This document shows positions 22,954 through 35,003 of a stretch of DNA of 64,000 nt, one piece after another. The position numbers were made by a program, and so were the translations under genes. Position 1 is the stretch's first letter. Every line of letters starts with the position of its first letter. Source of the DNA: Craterostigma plantagineum (lineage: Eukaryota > Streptophyta > Magnoliopsida > Lamiales > Linderniaceae); NCBI GenBank assembly GCA_027422505.1, contig JAPQWV010000017.1, positions 19,655,501 through 19,719,500 of the forward strand, read 5' to 3'. The notes beneath the pieces are model-generated. The model worked only from the letters and a program-made list of their open reading frames with translations. It searched no databases and was not told the origin of the DNA.

Positions 22954-23569
22954 CGAAAATGTACGTTGTTTGCGTCAAAAAAGGCGTCGAAGGTTTGAAT
23001 ATAATATGTTAATTAACGGACGGGGACGATTGCCTATCTATGTGAAAATTCCAAGATTTGTTATTATTCCCAATCTTTGCTCCAACATGGAACACTACAA
23101 ACTCGAAAGATTTTTCATTTGGAACTCCTCTTTAAGCGTCGATCAGCCCACATGCGTTAGACCTCAAATCCTACGATTAACTTCAGAAAAAGTATGTTGT
23201 AAATAATGAAAGTAAATGCAGATGAAATTTTCGTCTAGAGATATCGAAAGCTCTATCGCATTGACCTTTTTGCTCAATCCTTTTTGATACTATAGTTATT
23301 TTTAACGTTACTAAAATATTTTGAAGTTTTAAATAAAACTACATGCACATTTGAAACGGTTTTCGAAATTGTTTCTGGATATTTATAAAATCTCTAGGTA
23401 TAGAGAATAATTGCCATTTTTGTCCCCCAGTTATACCCGAAAATCACTTTTGGTCCTTCGAAAACACACTTTATCATTGTTAGTCCATCAGTTATATATT
23501 CTCCGTTAATCAGTAATCGTCCTTTCCGTCAGTTGACAGTCAAAAACTAACGGGTTGACCAATTCACAC
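22954..23569. other. 3' flank of SHMT, no gene seen
   Basis: The probable SHMT 3' untranslated region runs to about 23215 (AAATAATGAAAGT near 23200 is a loose poly(A) context). From about 23400 the sequence has old-transposon wording (TTTTGTCCCCCAGTTAT, TTTTGGTCCTTCG) that leads into the foldback element. Confidence 0.5.
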
Positions 23570-23901
23570 CGTTAAAGACTCAATTACGGTTTAGCGACGG
23601 ACTTTTTTGACGGAAATTCCATCGCTAACTGAGAAAAAAATTAAAAAAATTGACACAACTCCGTCACAGAAAAGGAAAGAAATTTAAAAAAAACTACATA
23701 AATACAGATTAGCGATGAAATTCCGTCGCTAAGAGAGGAAAAATAAAAAAATAAATAAATATAGGTTAGCGACGGAAATAGAAGAAAAAATTTAAAAAAA
23801 ATAAATACAGCGACGAAATAAATACAGTGACAACAAATTTGTAAAAAAATAAATACAATTGGATATGTGATTTAGGGTTTTCAGTATGTGACGAGATGAT
23901 A

Positions 23902-23960
<59 letters not shown>

Positions 23961-24449
23961 TGCTTTTATTTTTTTTAATTTTTTTCTCATTTAGCGACTG
24001 AATAAATACAGCGACAAAAAATTGAGAAAAAATAAATACAGTTGGATCTGTGATTTAGGGTTTTCAGTATGTGACGAGATGATAAGATCTCAGGTATTTG
24101 CCCAACAAAATACAAGAAAAAAGCAGTGCGAGAGAGAGAGAGATCTGATCATCTCCTCACATACTGAAAACCCTAAATCACAAATCCAACTGTATATATG
24201 TTTCTAAATTTTTCATCGCTGTATTTATTTCCGTCATTGTATTTACTATTTTTTTAATTTTTCCTCTTTTAGCGACGGAAGTTCCGTCGCTAATCTGTAT
24301 TTATTTATTTTTTTTAGTTTTTCCTCTTTTAGCGACAGAATTTCCATCGCTAATATGTATTTATTTATTTTTTTAATTTTTTTTCCCTTTCTGTGACGGA
24401 GCTGAATTTATTTTTTTAATTTTTTCCTCAGTTAGCGACGGAATTTTCT
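23570..24449. mobile_element. foldback element with GCGACGGAA subterminal repeats
   Basis: The two halves are inverted copies. CCATCGCTAACTGAG...CTCCGTCACAG at 23615-23670 matches the reverse of CTGTGACGGAG...CTCAGTTAGCGACGG at 24391-24445. AAATACAGATTAGCGA near 23703 matches the reverse of TCGCTAATCTGTATTT near 24295. A GTGATTTAGGGTTTTCAGTA unit occurs at about 23870 and 24050 and inverted at about 24165. The palindromic TTAGCGACGG...CCGTCGCTAA words resemble those inside plant CACTA-type elements, but CACTA termini are absent. No ORF. The right end stops abruptly at a truncated Copia LTR. Confidence 0.75.
23905..23954. repeat. (CT)n microsatellite
   Basis: About 25 CT units in the foldback loop region. 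A short complementary (GA)n lies at about 24129-24142. Confidence 0.95.
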
Positions 24450-24626
24450 CCTCTTTCTCTTTCTTTCTCTCTCTCCTTGGCTCTTTTGGTGTGATTTTAG
24501 TTCAATGCCTCGTAGCCTATTTATAGGCAAGGCGACAAACTAATACAAATATAATAATATTATTATTAGTAATAGAGTAGATAGAGGTGGAGTGGTAGAG
24601 TGGGTAAATTACCCACTCCCCTAACA
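24450..24626 (-). repeat. truncated 3' LTR of the split Copia
   Basis: 177 bp match the first part of the right LTR: GGCTCTTTTGGTGTGA-TTTAG, TATTTATAGGCAAGGC, and GTAGATAGAGGTGGAGTGG. The remaining 235 bp or so of the LTR are missing where the foldback element begins. Confidence 0.85.
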
Positions 24627-25599
24627 ATCTCCCACTTGAAGATTTGATTGAAGACCAATCAGATCTTCACACCATTCTTCTAGCTCGCCTTTTCATGATA
24701 CTTAGATTCTGTCAATCCACAGAAGGAACGACACCATATAAACTTGTCCACAGGAATTGCTTTGGTCATGTAGTCTGTCAGATTATCCGCAGTGTGAACT
24801 TTTTGCATGTCCACAGTCCCCGCTTCCACTTGTTCACGAACAAAGTGGTATTGGACCCGGATGTGTTTGATTCTTGAATGATATGCTGGATTCCTTGCAA
24901 GATGCAACACACTCTGGCTATCACAATAGAGAACAATATTCTCCTATTTGTGGCCGAGTTCTTCCAGCAACATCTGCAACCATATTGCTTCTTTACTGGC
25001 TTGCGTAGCTGCGACATATTCTGCTTCCGTTGTTGACGTTACAACAATGGACTGCAGTTTTGAAATCCAGCTTACGGCTCCTCCAGCAAGATTGAACACA
25101 TATCCAGTTGTGGATCTGCTTTTATCAAGTTCACCTGCATAATCTGCATCAACAAAACCATGGACAGTAAAATCTGTACCTCCGTAACATAAGGCCAGAT
25201 CAGAGGTTCCATTGATGTACCTCCGTAACATATGGCAGTCGAGACATCTCCATCCTCTCGTCTTCATCAGTAGGACACATCTAGGAGGATAGCTTGAAAA
25301 TAGCAGCAAGAGGCGTAGATATTGGCTTACTATCTTGCATGTTGAACCTTCGTAAGATTTTCATCAAATAATTCTTTTGGGAAAGCCAAATCTTCCGCTT
25401 GCTTCTATCTCGAGATATTTGCACACCAAGGATTTTGTTTGCTGGCCCCAAGTCCTTCATTTCGAATTCACTAGCTAGTTGAGTCTTTCAGTTGGCGATA
25501 CGACCTTTATTGGGTCCTGCTACCAGCATATCATCGACGTACAACAGCAACATGATGAAATCGTCATCGCCAAATCTCTTGAAATACGCACAAGGATCT

Positions 25600-27303
25600 T
25601 GAAGATATAAATGTGCCTAAGAGGGGGGGGGGGTGAATTAGGCTTATAAAATTTTATGCTTCTTTTCACAAATGCTAAGTATGGTGACTTAGGTATGCCT
25701 ACTGATATTTGTGACGAGTATGCCTGATATATCCTAGTATCGTCGGATGTGCGTCGGGTCTGTCTCACAGTGATAACGAAATAACTGAAACGTAAATGAG
25801 AGACAGGATTTTTATAGAGGTTATATCCCCAACTGGGGTTTACTCCTCTCCTTGGGATTTGCTTCCCAAGAGTTTAACCAATCACTATAATGCACCGTAG
25901 CTGGATACAAAACTGATTGGTTAGCCCAATACACAACCGAAACAAGTCAAACACTAGCTACAACTAGGTTACCACACGCCGAGTTTCGTTCCTCGGAATC
26001 TCCTTGATCCCGACAGACACAGCTCGCTACCGATGGGCCCCCGGACTTGTCCTTCCCTTCACGTGTGCGTAAACGTTGACCTTGCCTCCTTGGTATTGCT
26101 GACGTCCGAAGACAACACGTCCGTAGACAGAATATATGGCAGGTTATGATGTAATATCGGATAAATCACTCGATCAGTGATGGATATGCCGGTTAACGCT
26201 CAGGTGGGCAGAAAGCTATCACAAGTGGGAACTCAGGAATCTCTCAGTATGTTTCTGCTCAAGAATCTCTCGTAGACTTATATTCGCAAATTCTTAGTTA
26301 CTCGAATGTCTGAAGTGCAGCTCATATATAATCCTTTTCAAATATCACTTCACATGGAAAGTTATATCAAGCAATAATCACCAAATCAAGCATAGTTTCC
26401 ATGTAGCTTTCGAGTCAATCATACCATATAAAACATGCTCTTAACAAATCATAACAACGGTCATATAGCACATTTAAAGCATAATTATTTTCCATATAAA
26501 GGCTCAATTTCGTTCTCAAGCTCATTCAACCATTTCGCATATATTTTCCATTTCAGGACTTTCCATAAGTGATTCCCTGCTATCAGTTCCTAGTAACGAG
26601 TCAATCCAGATTTACTTTCCAAGTATAGCACACAAGATAGCAAGATATCAGCACGTTTTCCATGTACAGCTCATAGCATTTAATCAATGGATTTACCATG
26701 TTTAGCACACAAATCAGATCAGAGCTTACTTAAATCGATTTATCAATCATGGTCAACCTTTCCTTATTTCAGAGATCACATCCGTTTATATCATATAATA
26801 CCTTATCCAAAAAATCAATCAAATCACATCTTTCCTAAATATAATATTCCAATCAACACAAGGAAAGATATCAATTTAATATTGCACATTAAATTCAGTG
26901 TAGAGCATGCAAAGAATCGCATAAGTGATTTTCGTCCAGGAATAAACTAGTATCAACGGATATATCACTTTCCATATATAAACAGCATATTTTCCATATA
27001 TAGCTCAGTAGGATATCTCATGCATTATTTCCATATATAGCACAGTACGATATATCCTATCTCATGGACTGTCTATAACATGCGATCACCTAGTTCCATC
27101 AAATCATCACAGAATCACACGCAATTCAAATATTCAACACTTAATCGATTTTATAGCTCATAAATAATGCATGATTGAATATTATCATGAACTTAGACAT
27201 TTTATTTGTCCCAAATCGAATTGCTTATTTTATAGACCTAATGTTATTACAATTACATCGTTCATCAAAACTCTCTAACATATACGGACCAAAAAGGTCA
27301 ACA
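25600..27303 (-). repeat. 3' LTR of the Sirevirus
   Basis: 1704 bp; on the minus strand it runs TGTTGACCTTTTTGG...ATATCTTCA. It contains a run of about 13 G (plus strand) near 25622. Small ORFs at 25520-25768 and 26687-26950 recur in the other LTR and are not genes. Confidence 0.92.
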
Positions 27304-27998
27304 TTCTCCCCCTTTTTGATGATGACATGTAATTGATGCAGCACGGAAGCAAGTAAGCATATTCGATAATGCAGGTCCTATCGCATATGTCTAAGTGTTC
27401 CATAATCACAAAGCAGAGCATATGATATTTCCTAATCGCATATGATACCTATTTGCTCCCCCTGCCTAAGTGCAGTTATCTCTATGACATGCTAAGATAT
27501 ATCTTGGACTAATTTTGCTCCCCCTGTCTAAGTGCGGATATATCCTATCATTTCTATGTTATATCCTGAGTATTAAAAATTTTGACATTACCCGTGAGTG
27601 TGCTCCCCCTGCCTAAGTGCGCATTTTCCGAGCATGGTTCAAGCAATCATGTAATCATCTCAGCAGGCACTTAGCACTTATCAAGAATTTTACGCAAGTC
27701 AATTAGCACAGTTAAGCATCAGAATATGAGATCAACATGTGATATATCCGAAGATCAGAGCAAAAAATGTTAAGCATAGGAGATATATCATAATAGCAGC
27801 AAAATATTATATTAGGGTTCAACGAGCCTCCCTATACATCACTTACCACTAAAACACTTAGACGCCAAACGTCTAAACTTACCTTACTACTACTCCCCCT
27901 TCATCATCAAAAAAAGGCGGGAGGAATATCAAAAAGAACTGAACGATACTGGAATATCCTAGGGGCAACTAGGAGCAGAATGGAACTAGATGGGCAGC
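27304..27998 (-). other. Sirevirus 3' region with five polypurine motifs
   Basis: The motif CTCCCCCT (AGGGGGAG on the element strand) occurs at 27306-27313, 27456-27463, 27518-27525, 27603-27610 and 27893-27900. The one at 27306 adjoins the 3' LTR and should be the functional tract. Three of the others are embedded in the longer unit GCTCCCCCTG(C/T)CTAAGTGC. No ORF. Confidence 0.85.
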
Positions 27999-29540
27999 TT
28001 ACTGGCTTGCGGAAGTGTCAGAATCGGCGGGTTTAGGAAGGGACTTCTTAATCAGCTTGGAGAGCTTGGACAGTTTCAGCGATAGCTCGGTGTATTGCTC
28101 TTTGAGCTTGCGAAAACGCTTCTGATTATCAGCCTTGATATCGGAGATATCCCGGCGCAACACTGAGATTCCAGCCTTCCCTACACTTAGCTCATCCTCG
28201 TAGTCCTCGTCGTCATCGCTCTTCACCTTTGCTTTTCCTTTTGCAGCCGACCTTTTCTGAGCGCTATCAACTGACCTACTTACCTTCGCCTTGAACCAAC
28301 CTTGGCCCTTTGTGTAGTGAATACCCATCCGCTTCAAGGTCACTTGGTCCACTATGTGGACGGATCTATCTTCCCAGCCAGGTGGCAGAATAATGCCCTC
28401 GCACTCAAACAAGTGAGTGAGCAACATGCCATAAGGCAGAGCCTTATCTCTGCTTTCGAAGGCGTGGATCATGTGCTTCATGATGACATATCCTAGGTTG
28501 AACTTGAGGTTCTGGGATACCATGTAGACTGCAAAGGTGCTCATGAAGTTCATCGTCGTCGAGTGGCAGCCGCTACCAATTTTGGCACTCCAGAGAGTCA
28601 TGTTGAGTAGTTTGTGCAGGAAGAAGTAGTCGATAGGGAGTTGGTTCAGTGCTTCACCGTCAGAGAATCGAGGTTTCGTGCGGGTATTCCAGAGTGTTTG
28701 AAGGACATTACCGAGATCAAACTCATCAGCGTGGCACCAGTCATTCATATCATAGTGCCGAAGGCCCTCATCAGCAACTCCCAGCATAGCATTTATCTTC
28801 TGGGTGGTCCACTCGATCGTATGGCCGAGAACATAGGAACGGATGTTGACATGCCCTTCGAACTCGTCGTAGTCGAGATTTGCATAGAACAGTTTGACTA
28901 CTTCAGGGAAGTGGGGTGTGTTGAGACTGAGGAATTGCTCCCATCCAAACTCCTTAAGCCAGGTGATTACGTTCCCAGGGGGCAATTTGTCGAAAGCAAC
29001 TCCGCGACCACGAGCGATATCTCTGTTGAGGAAGCTTTTGTAGGTGGTGCGGTTACTTTCTGCCAGAAACAGCAGTTCGGCTGGGATCTCACTAGGTTTG
29101 GACAGATCGATAGGCGGGATGGCAGAGGATTTTGAACCTGATGGCGGAAGTGGCGTGGTTTTTTCAAGTGGTGAGGGCTGTTTTTCAGGAGACTTTGGCG
29201 GAGGTGAGGTTGATTTCTGGGTTTCGGTTGGAGTTGGGGATCGCGGGGGCGATTTCTGGGTATCCTCAGGAACTTCTTCAGGAATTTCGGAGCTTGAGGC
29301 AGACTTTTCTGGTTCGGGCGTCTTGGATTTCTTGGTTTTCTTCTTCTTATTTGCAGTTTTGGAAGGGGTTGTGATCTTTTCCGAAGGTTTGGCTTTGGAT
29401 CGGGTTTTGCGAACAGAAGGCGAGGCTTGTTTTGGTGATTTGGAAGGTGATTCAAGTGGGGACTCATCAGACGTGGGCTCCTTGCGTTTTCGGCTTGAAG
29501 ACTCTTTGGTGGCTGCCTTGGGTGTGGATGTTTTAGCCAT
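27999..29540 (-). CDS. Sirevirus third ORF (env-like position), 513 aa, open
   Basis: The frame is uninterrupted, unlike the element's gag-pol. Residues 1-145 are Lys/Ser/Pro-rich low complexity with many SP and TP pairs. Residues about 150-400 form a globular part with WLKEFGWEQFLSL, VVKLFYANLDYDEFEG and VNIRSYVLGHTIEWT, wording I associate with a plant retroelement domain of unknown function found in many annotated proteins. Residues about 415-450 are basic then acidic (DDDEDYEDE). Residues about 460-500 are a likely coiled coil (KRFRKLKEQYTELSLKLSKL). I see no signal peptide or clear membrane segment, so calling it an envelope would be positional only. It lies about 0.5 kb after the end of pol. 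Confidence 0.75.
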   Translation of the reverse strand: MAKTSTPKAATKESSSRKRKEPTSDESPLESPSKSPKQASPSVRKTRSKAKPSEKITTPSKTANKKKKTKKSKTPEPEKSASSSEIPEEVPEDTQKSPPRSPTPTETQKSTSPPPKSPEKQPSPLEKTTPLPPSGSKSSAIPPIDLSKPSEIPAELLFLAESNRTTYKSFLNRDIARGRGVAFDKLPPGNVITWLKEFGWEQFLSLNTPHFPEVVKLFYANLDYDEFEGHVNIRSYVLGHTIEWTTQKINAMLGVADEGLRHYDMNDWCHADEFDLGNVLQTLWNTRTKPRFSDGEALNQLPIDYFFLHKLLNMTLWSAKIGSGCHSTTMNFMSTFAVYMVSQNLKFNLGYVIMKHMIHAFESRDKALPYGMLLTHLFECEGIILPPGWEDRSVHIVDQVTLKRMGIHYTKGQGWFKAKVSRSVDSAQKRSAAKGKAKVKSDDDEDYEDELSVGKAGISVLRRDISDIKADNQKRFRKLKEQYTELSLKLSKLSKLIKKSLPKPADSDTSASQ

Positions 29541-30073
29541 TTTTCAGAAGTTAGGGTTTGAAGGGAAGCTTGGAGAAGATGAATGAGTTTATGATGATAG
29601 GGAACGGTTTTGGAATTTAAAGAATAGGGTCGGTTTATTTTAGGAAGAGATAACGATGAGATTTGAAATTTGAAATTTGAAATTTCGAAGTTGGAAAGTG
29701 GAAAACTGTCAGAGATATCGGGCTGATTTGACAGGATCTCATAATTATGGAAGGGATTTGACTGGGCTGAAAGGAATATATTTTAAATAAATGAGTTCCC
29801 TAAAATAACTGAACGGCTGGAATGATATCTACGAGTTCCTTCCTAAAATAACCTGATCACATATAAGGACAGATCCAGAAGATCGGATATTCCTAAAATA
29901 AATTAGATGGCTGAAGGAATGTCTATCTACGAATTTCTTCCTAAAATACGAGAATTACTCAAGGAAGGATCTATAAGATTCACAGAAATATTCTAAGGGC
30001 TAAATGAATATCTTAAGGTAGAGTTACTATGAGTTTCTATCTAAAATAGAAAAACCTAGAATAAATGATAGAA
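29541..30073 (-). other. Sirevirus spacer between pol and third ORF
   Basis: About 530 bp without an ORF. It has repeated words such as TTCCTAAAATA (five or so times at 29800-30050) and GAAATTTGAAATTTGAAATTT at 29660. It probably holds the leader of the third ORF. Confidence 0.5.
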
Positions 30074-33000
30074 TTAGGCAGATTTACTAACCTTATTAAG
30101 CTCGAGGATTCCCAATCGATCACGGATGTCGCAGAATCTTGCATCTATTAGGGGTTTAGTGAAGATATCAGCAAGCTGATCATTTGTTCCTACGAATTCC
30201 ACACTGATATTCCCCTTCTGAACATGGTCTCGTATAAAATGATGTTTAACCTCAATATGCTAAGTACGAGAATGATGCACGGGATTCTTAGTAATACTAA
30301 TGGCACTAGTGCTATCACACAGAATAGGAATTTTGTCATAACTTAGCCGAAATCACTAAGGGTTTGTTTCATCCAAAGAACCTGTTGACAACAATTTCCT
30401 AAGGCCATATATTCAGCTTCGGTTGTGGAGAGGGCGACAGCATTTTGCTTTCTACTAGACCAAGTTACCAAGGAATTCCCAAGTAATTGGCAAGTTCCAC
30501 TGGTACTTTTCCTATCTTCCCTACAGCCGGCATAATCGGCGTCAGAGTATCCCATTAATGGGAAGTCATCCGTATAAGAGTACCACAGACCAAAATTGAC
30601 CGTACCCTTGATATATCTAAATATCCGCTTGACTGCGGTCAAGTGAGATTCCCTAGGGTCAGACTGATATCTCGAACACATACCAACAGCAAACATGATA
30701 TCAGGGCGACTAGCAGTTAAGTAAAGAAGGCTTCCGATCATACCTCGATATTGTGTTTGATCAACCGGTGTACCTGACTCATCCATGTCTATTTTGGTGG
30801 TCTGCTGCATAGGGGTGGAAATCGCTTTGGAATAACTCATCCCGAATTTAGTCAGCAATTCCCTGCTGTATTTTGTCTGGGATACGAAGGTTCCATTGTC
30901 AAGCTGCTTTATTTGCAACCCGAGGAAGTAGTTCAGCTCACCCATTAAACTCATCTCAAATTCCTTCTGCATAGACTTAGAAAATTTCTCGCAGAGAAGG
31001 ATATTAGTACTTCCAAATATGATATCATCAACGTAAATTTGGACCAGTATCATGTGATCACCTTCATACTTAATAAACAGCGTGTTATCAATAGTTCCAG
31101 TCGTAAATCCTATGTCAATCAGAAACTTACTTAGCCTTTCATACCATGCCCTAGGAGCCTGCTTTAAACCATATAATGCTTTATTTAATTTAAAAACATG
31201 ATTTGGAAAATCTTCCCTAGCAAAGCCCGGTGGTTGTTCTACATAAACCTCCTCATTTATAAAACCATTTAAAAATGCACTTTTTACGTCCATTTGAAAA
31301 AGTTTAAAACGTTTAAAGCATGCATATGCAAGTAAGACACGTATAGATTCTAGTCTAGCTACCGGTGCAAAAGTTTCATCGAAATCAATACCTTCCTCCT
31401 GGGAATAACCTTTTGCAACTAACCTCGCTTTGTTTCTTGTGACATTACCGTGTTCGTCGAGTTTGTTGCGGAAGACCCATTTGGTTCCTATGATGGATTT
31501 ATCGTCTGGTCGTTTTACGAGTGTCCACACTTCGCTCTTTTCGAACTGAGATAACTCATCTTCCATGGCAGAGACCCACGATATATCTTCCAGGGCTTCA
31601 TGGACTGTCTTTGGTTCCATCAGTGAGAGCAGTATATCATGAGATTCCTCCGTATCTTGATTTCGTACAGTTGCTCGAGTTTTGATTCCTGATCTGATAT
31701 TTCCTATCACTTGATCTGTTGGATGACTAGAAGCATGTTTCCATTTTCTAGGTTGCAGCTCTCCAGGCTCTGGTTCCACTGTTTCAGCATTTTCATCTTT
31801 AGGAATATCTTCCTCACTGTCTTTGATATCATGCAATTCTGCACAAGGCAAATCTATACCTTCCTCATCAGTAGCATCTGCGTTAGGCATCTCATCAAAG
31901 GTAACATGTATGGATTCCTGAACAGTCAGCTTTCTTTTATTGTAAACACGACATGCCTTAGACGTAAGACTGTAACCAAGGAATATCCCTTCATCAACCT
32001 TAGAGTCAAATTTTCCTCTCTTATCTCTATCGTTCAAGATAAAACATTTACATCCGAACACATGAAAGTAACCTATATTTGGAGTTCTACCATGCCAGAT
32101 TTCATAAGAAGTCTTCTTTAATATCGGCCTAAGGAAGATACGGTTAGACACGTAACAAGCTGTACTAACGGCTTCCGCCCAGAACTGTTTAGGAATATCA
32201 TACTCATGTAACATAGATCTAGCCATTTCCTGTAATACCCTGTTTTTACGTTCAACAACACCGTTCTGTTGGGGGGTTATAGGAGCAGAGAAATTATGAC
32301 TATATCCATACTGATCACAGAATGATGCAAACGACTTACTATCAAATTCCAGACCGTTATCACTTAGTATCCTACATAAGTTCGTTTCTTTTTCATTTTC
32401 AAGTCTCTTTACTAGCGATGCAAAGTTGTCTAATGCCTCATTCTTATGTGCAAGGAATATCACCCAAGTATACCTGGAGTAATCATCAACGATGACAAAG
32501 GCATATCTTTTACCTCGCAGAGACATCGTCCGAACCGGACCAAAAAGGTCGAGATGCAGCAGTTCCAGAGGTCTGGATGTAGATATCACATTCTTTGCTT
32601 TGAAAGATGTCTTAGTCTGCTTGCCCACTGGCATGCCTTGCATGTTTTGTCCTTGACAAACTTTATGTCAGGAACACCTCGTATCAGTGCATTGCTTGTA
32701 ATGTGAGATAGCAATTCCATGTTGGCATGTCCTAGGCGTCTGTGCCATAACCAGGTGTCATCCTGTGTAACTGCTAGACACTTGACATTCTGGTCAGTGA
32801 TATCATCAAGAGTTATACAATATATATTTCTATCCCTAGATGCACTGAATAGTACCTTATTATTATTTCTAACCACACACTTATCATTTTCAAACGTAAC
32901 CGTATGACCTTTATCGCATAATTGACTGATGCTAATGAGGTTATGTTCTAGATTCTTAACTAACCATACGTCATCTATAGTAGTATGTAAAGTGTTACCG

Positions 33001-33409
33001 ACAGTTCCAACACCTATAACCTTCGCTTTTGTGTTGTCGGCGTAAGAGATATATCCTCCGTCATACGCTTTCACCGACACAAACTTACTGATATCACCTG
33101 TCATATGGTGGGAACACCCACTGTCGAGGTACCACTTGTTCTTCTTACTGGATTTTCTTCTTTGTACCTGCATGAATCAGTTCTTTTCTGAGGTGCCCAA
33201 TTTTGATTGGGTCCTAAACGGTTAGCAGCAAAATAATTCCTGTTAACAAGTGGTATATCATGTGTCACAGGCTGTGATCTCTCAGACACAGGCTGGCCAG
33301 AGTTAGAAACTTCAGGAACTTTCTTAGGTCTCCAGACATATCTAGATTTATCAGCTTTCTTCAAGAAACAATGGTTGCATAATGACCAAGACGACCGCAT
33401 GAAAAACAT
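30074..33409 (-). pseudogene. Sirevirus pol (protease, integrase, RT, RNase H), frameshifted
   Basis: Pieces: 33409-33101 (gag-protease linker), 33173-32586 (protease WYLDSGCSHHMTGD; integrase finger WLWHRRLGHAN...CKAC), 32643-30343 (integrase core with [16 protein letters not shown] and [10 protein letters not shown]; reverse transcriptase with YVDDIIFGS near 31030; RNase H with [11 protein letters not shown]), then a last stretch to 30074 in another frame ending ADIFTKPL...LGILEL. Frame breaks lie near 33365, 33150, 32620 and 30345, and an in-frame stop near 30263. All catalytic motifs are present in pieces. Product as it stands would be non-functional. Confidence 0.88.
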
Positions 33410-34944
33410 TTAGGTTTCCTAACATTTTGTGCAGGTGCAGCATGTTCATGTGTTGTGGAATATCCTACTCCTGTTTTCCCGATTTGTGCGGGAATACTGA
33501 GTAACATATCAAGATTTTGTTGTCCTTCAAGAAATCTAACATTAGTACGAGATTTTTCATCTAGGAAATCCTTAAGGGCGGACATGTCTCTAGATATACT
33601 CTTTTGCTTCCTAAATTGCTCGCAATTACACAAAGTTTTTTCTTTCTTAAGAGTCTCTAGCTCGGCTTTCAGGCGCTCATTTTCTAGATCCCTTTGATGC
33701 TTCTCTCTAGCTACTTCATCTCGTTGCCTAATTAGACCCTTCACTTGTGAGTTGAGTGACTTAATCCTTCTTTCTGCATTTTGAATTATTTCAAACATCT
33801 CTTCTTTTTCATCTACTTCAAGGGCTGAGGAAGCGTTATCATGAGATTCATCTTGCCTAGCATATAATTCATTCAGAAATAATATTTTCTTAATAGTGGA
33901 TGAATCCGATACCTGATCATCATCCGCGGCCATGTAGGCGAGATCTTCCTCTTCTTCGCTCCCGGCTTCTTCCCAGTTTGTGACCATGGCCTTCTGCTTC
34001 TTTATCTTTTTTGTCACCATTTTCCATTGGGCAGTTTGAGGCAAAGTGGCCTGGCTTGTTGCACTTGAAGCATTTCTGTACATTGTTTCCGGATGACGAT
34101 ATTCCCTTGTTCCTAGGTTGGAATTTCGAGTTTCCCTTGAACTTTCTTCTCATCCGAAACTTTTCAAACTTTCTGGTCAGCATGGCAATCTGCTCCATTA
34201 GGTCCTCCTCAGATTCTTCTTCGCCTTCAGAGTTGTGTTCTTGTTCGGTATTAAAGGCGATGTTTGGTTGATTTCGAACTGGTGGTTTTTCCTTGATGGA
34301 GGTCTGAGTCATCTCGTAGGTGGTCAGAGATCCGATCAGTTCTGACACTGAAAGTTCGTCCAAGTCCTTTGCTTCGTAGATGGCGGTCACTTTGGGATTC
34401 CATTCTCTAGGAAGAGATCTCAGGATTTTTCGCACCTTCTCACCATCTTCTATTTTCTTTCCCAACGAGAACATTTGGTTAATGATGTTCATGAATCTGG
34501 CATACATGTGGCTTATGGTCTCGTTGTCCTCCATCTTGAACAGCTCGTATTGGTGAGTTAAGAGGGCTATCCTTTCTTGCACAACTCGAGTGGTTCCTTC
34601 ATGTGTAACTTGAAGCATGTCCCACATGTTCTTGGCAGATTCGCATGAGCTCACACGATTGTACTCTTCTCTTGTGAGTGCGCAGGCTATCATGTTCTTA
34701 GCTTTGGCATTTAAGGAGATTCCTCGCTTGTCTGCTACATTGTAATCAGGGCCTTTCCTTGGAGTTCCATCTTCATTTTGGGAATGTAAGGTCCTGTTGC
34801 GATGATATCCCACAGGTCGTAGTCTGTAGCGATCAGGAATTCCTTCATGCGATTCTTCCATATAGCGTAGTTTGTCCCGTCGAAGAGTGGTGGCCTGGAA
34901 TGGGATTGTCCCTCTGCAAACACATCAAAACTCGAAGAAGCCAT
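33361..34944 (-). pseudogene. Sirevirus gag with two zinc knuckles, frameshifted
   Basis: Starts at 34944 (MASSSFDVFAEGQSHSRPPL), about 45 bp inside the primer site. Pieces are 34944-34735, 34861-33920 and 34083-33361, with breaks near 34775 and 34000. The first zinc knuckle CFKCNKPGHFASNC is near 34050; a second, CFSCGRLGHYAT, is near 33385 and is cut by the next frame break. Between them is a predicted coiled coil (about 33640-33800). A two-knuckle gag with a coiled coil is usual for Sireviruses. Confidence 0.85.
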
Positions 34945-34983
34945 TAGATCTTTAACTCAGGCTTGTTAGGCCCGTCGTTTGAG

Positions 34984-35003
34984 TAACCTTCTCTGATACC
35001 AAA
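34984..35003 (-). other. primer-binding site of the Sirevirus
   Basis: Directly inside the 5' LTR the minus strand reads TTTGGTATCAGAGAAGG, which contains TGGTATCAGAG, complementary to the initiator-Met tRNA 3' end used by most Copia elements. There are a few extra bases between the LTR and the match. Confidence 0.8.

Noticed and set aside
23766..23990. ORF with a long Arg-Glu repeat
   Set aside because: Translation of the CT/GA microsatellite.
26687..26950. 87-codon ORF repeated at 36090-36353
   Set aside because: Identical because both lie in the two Sirevirus LTRs; no domain.
28614..29586. Plus-strand ORFs of 173 and 180 codons
   Set aside because: They lie exactly opposite the Sirevirus third ORF and owe their length to its biased composition.
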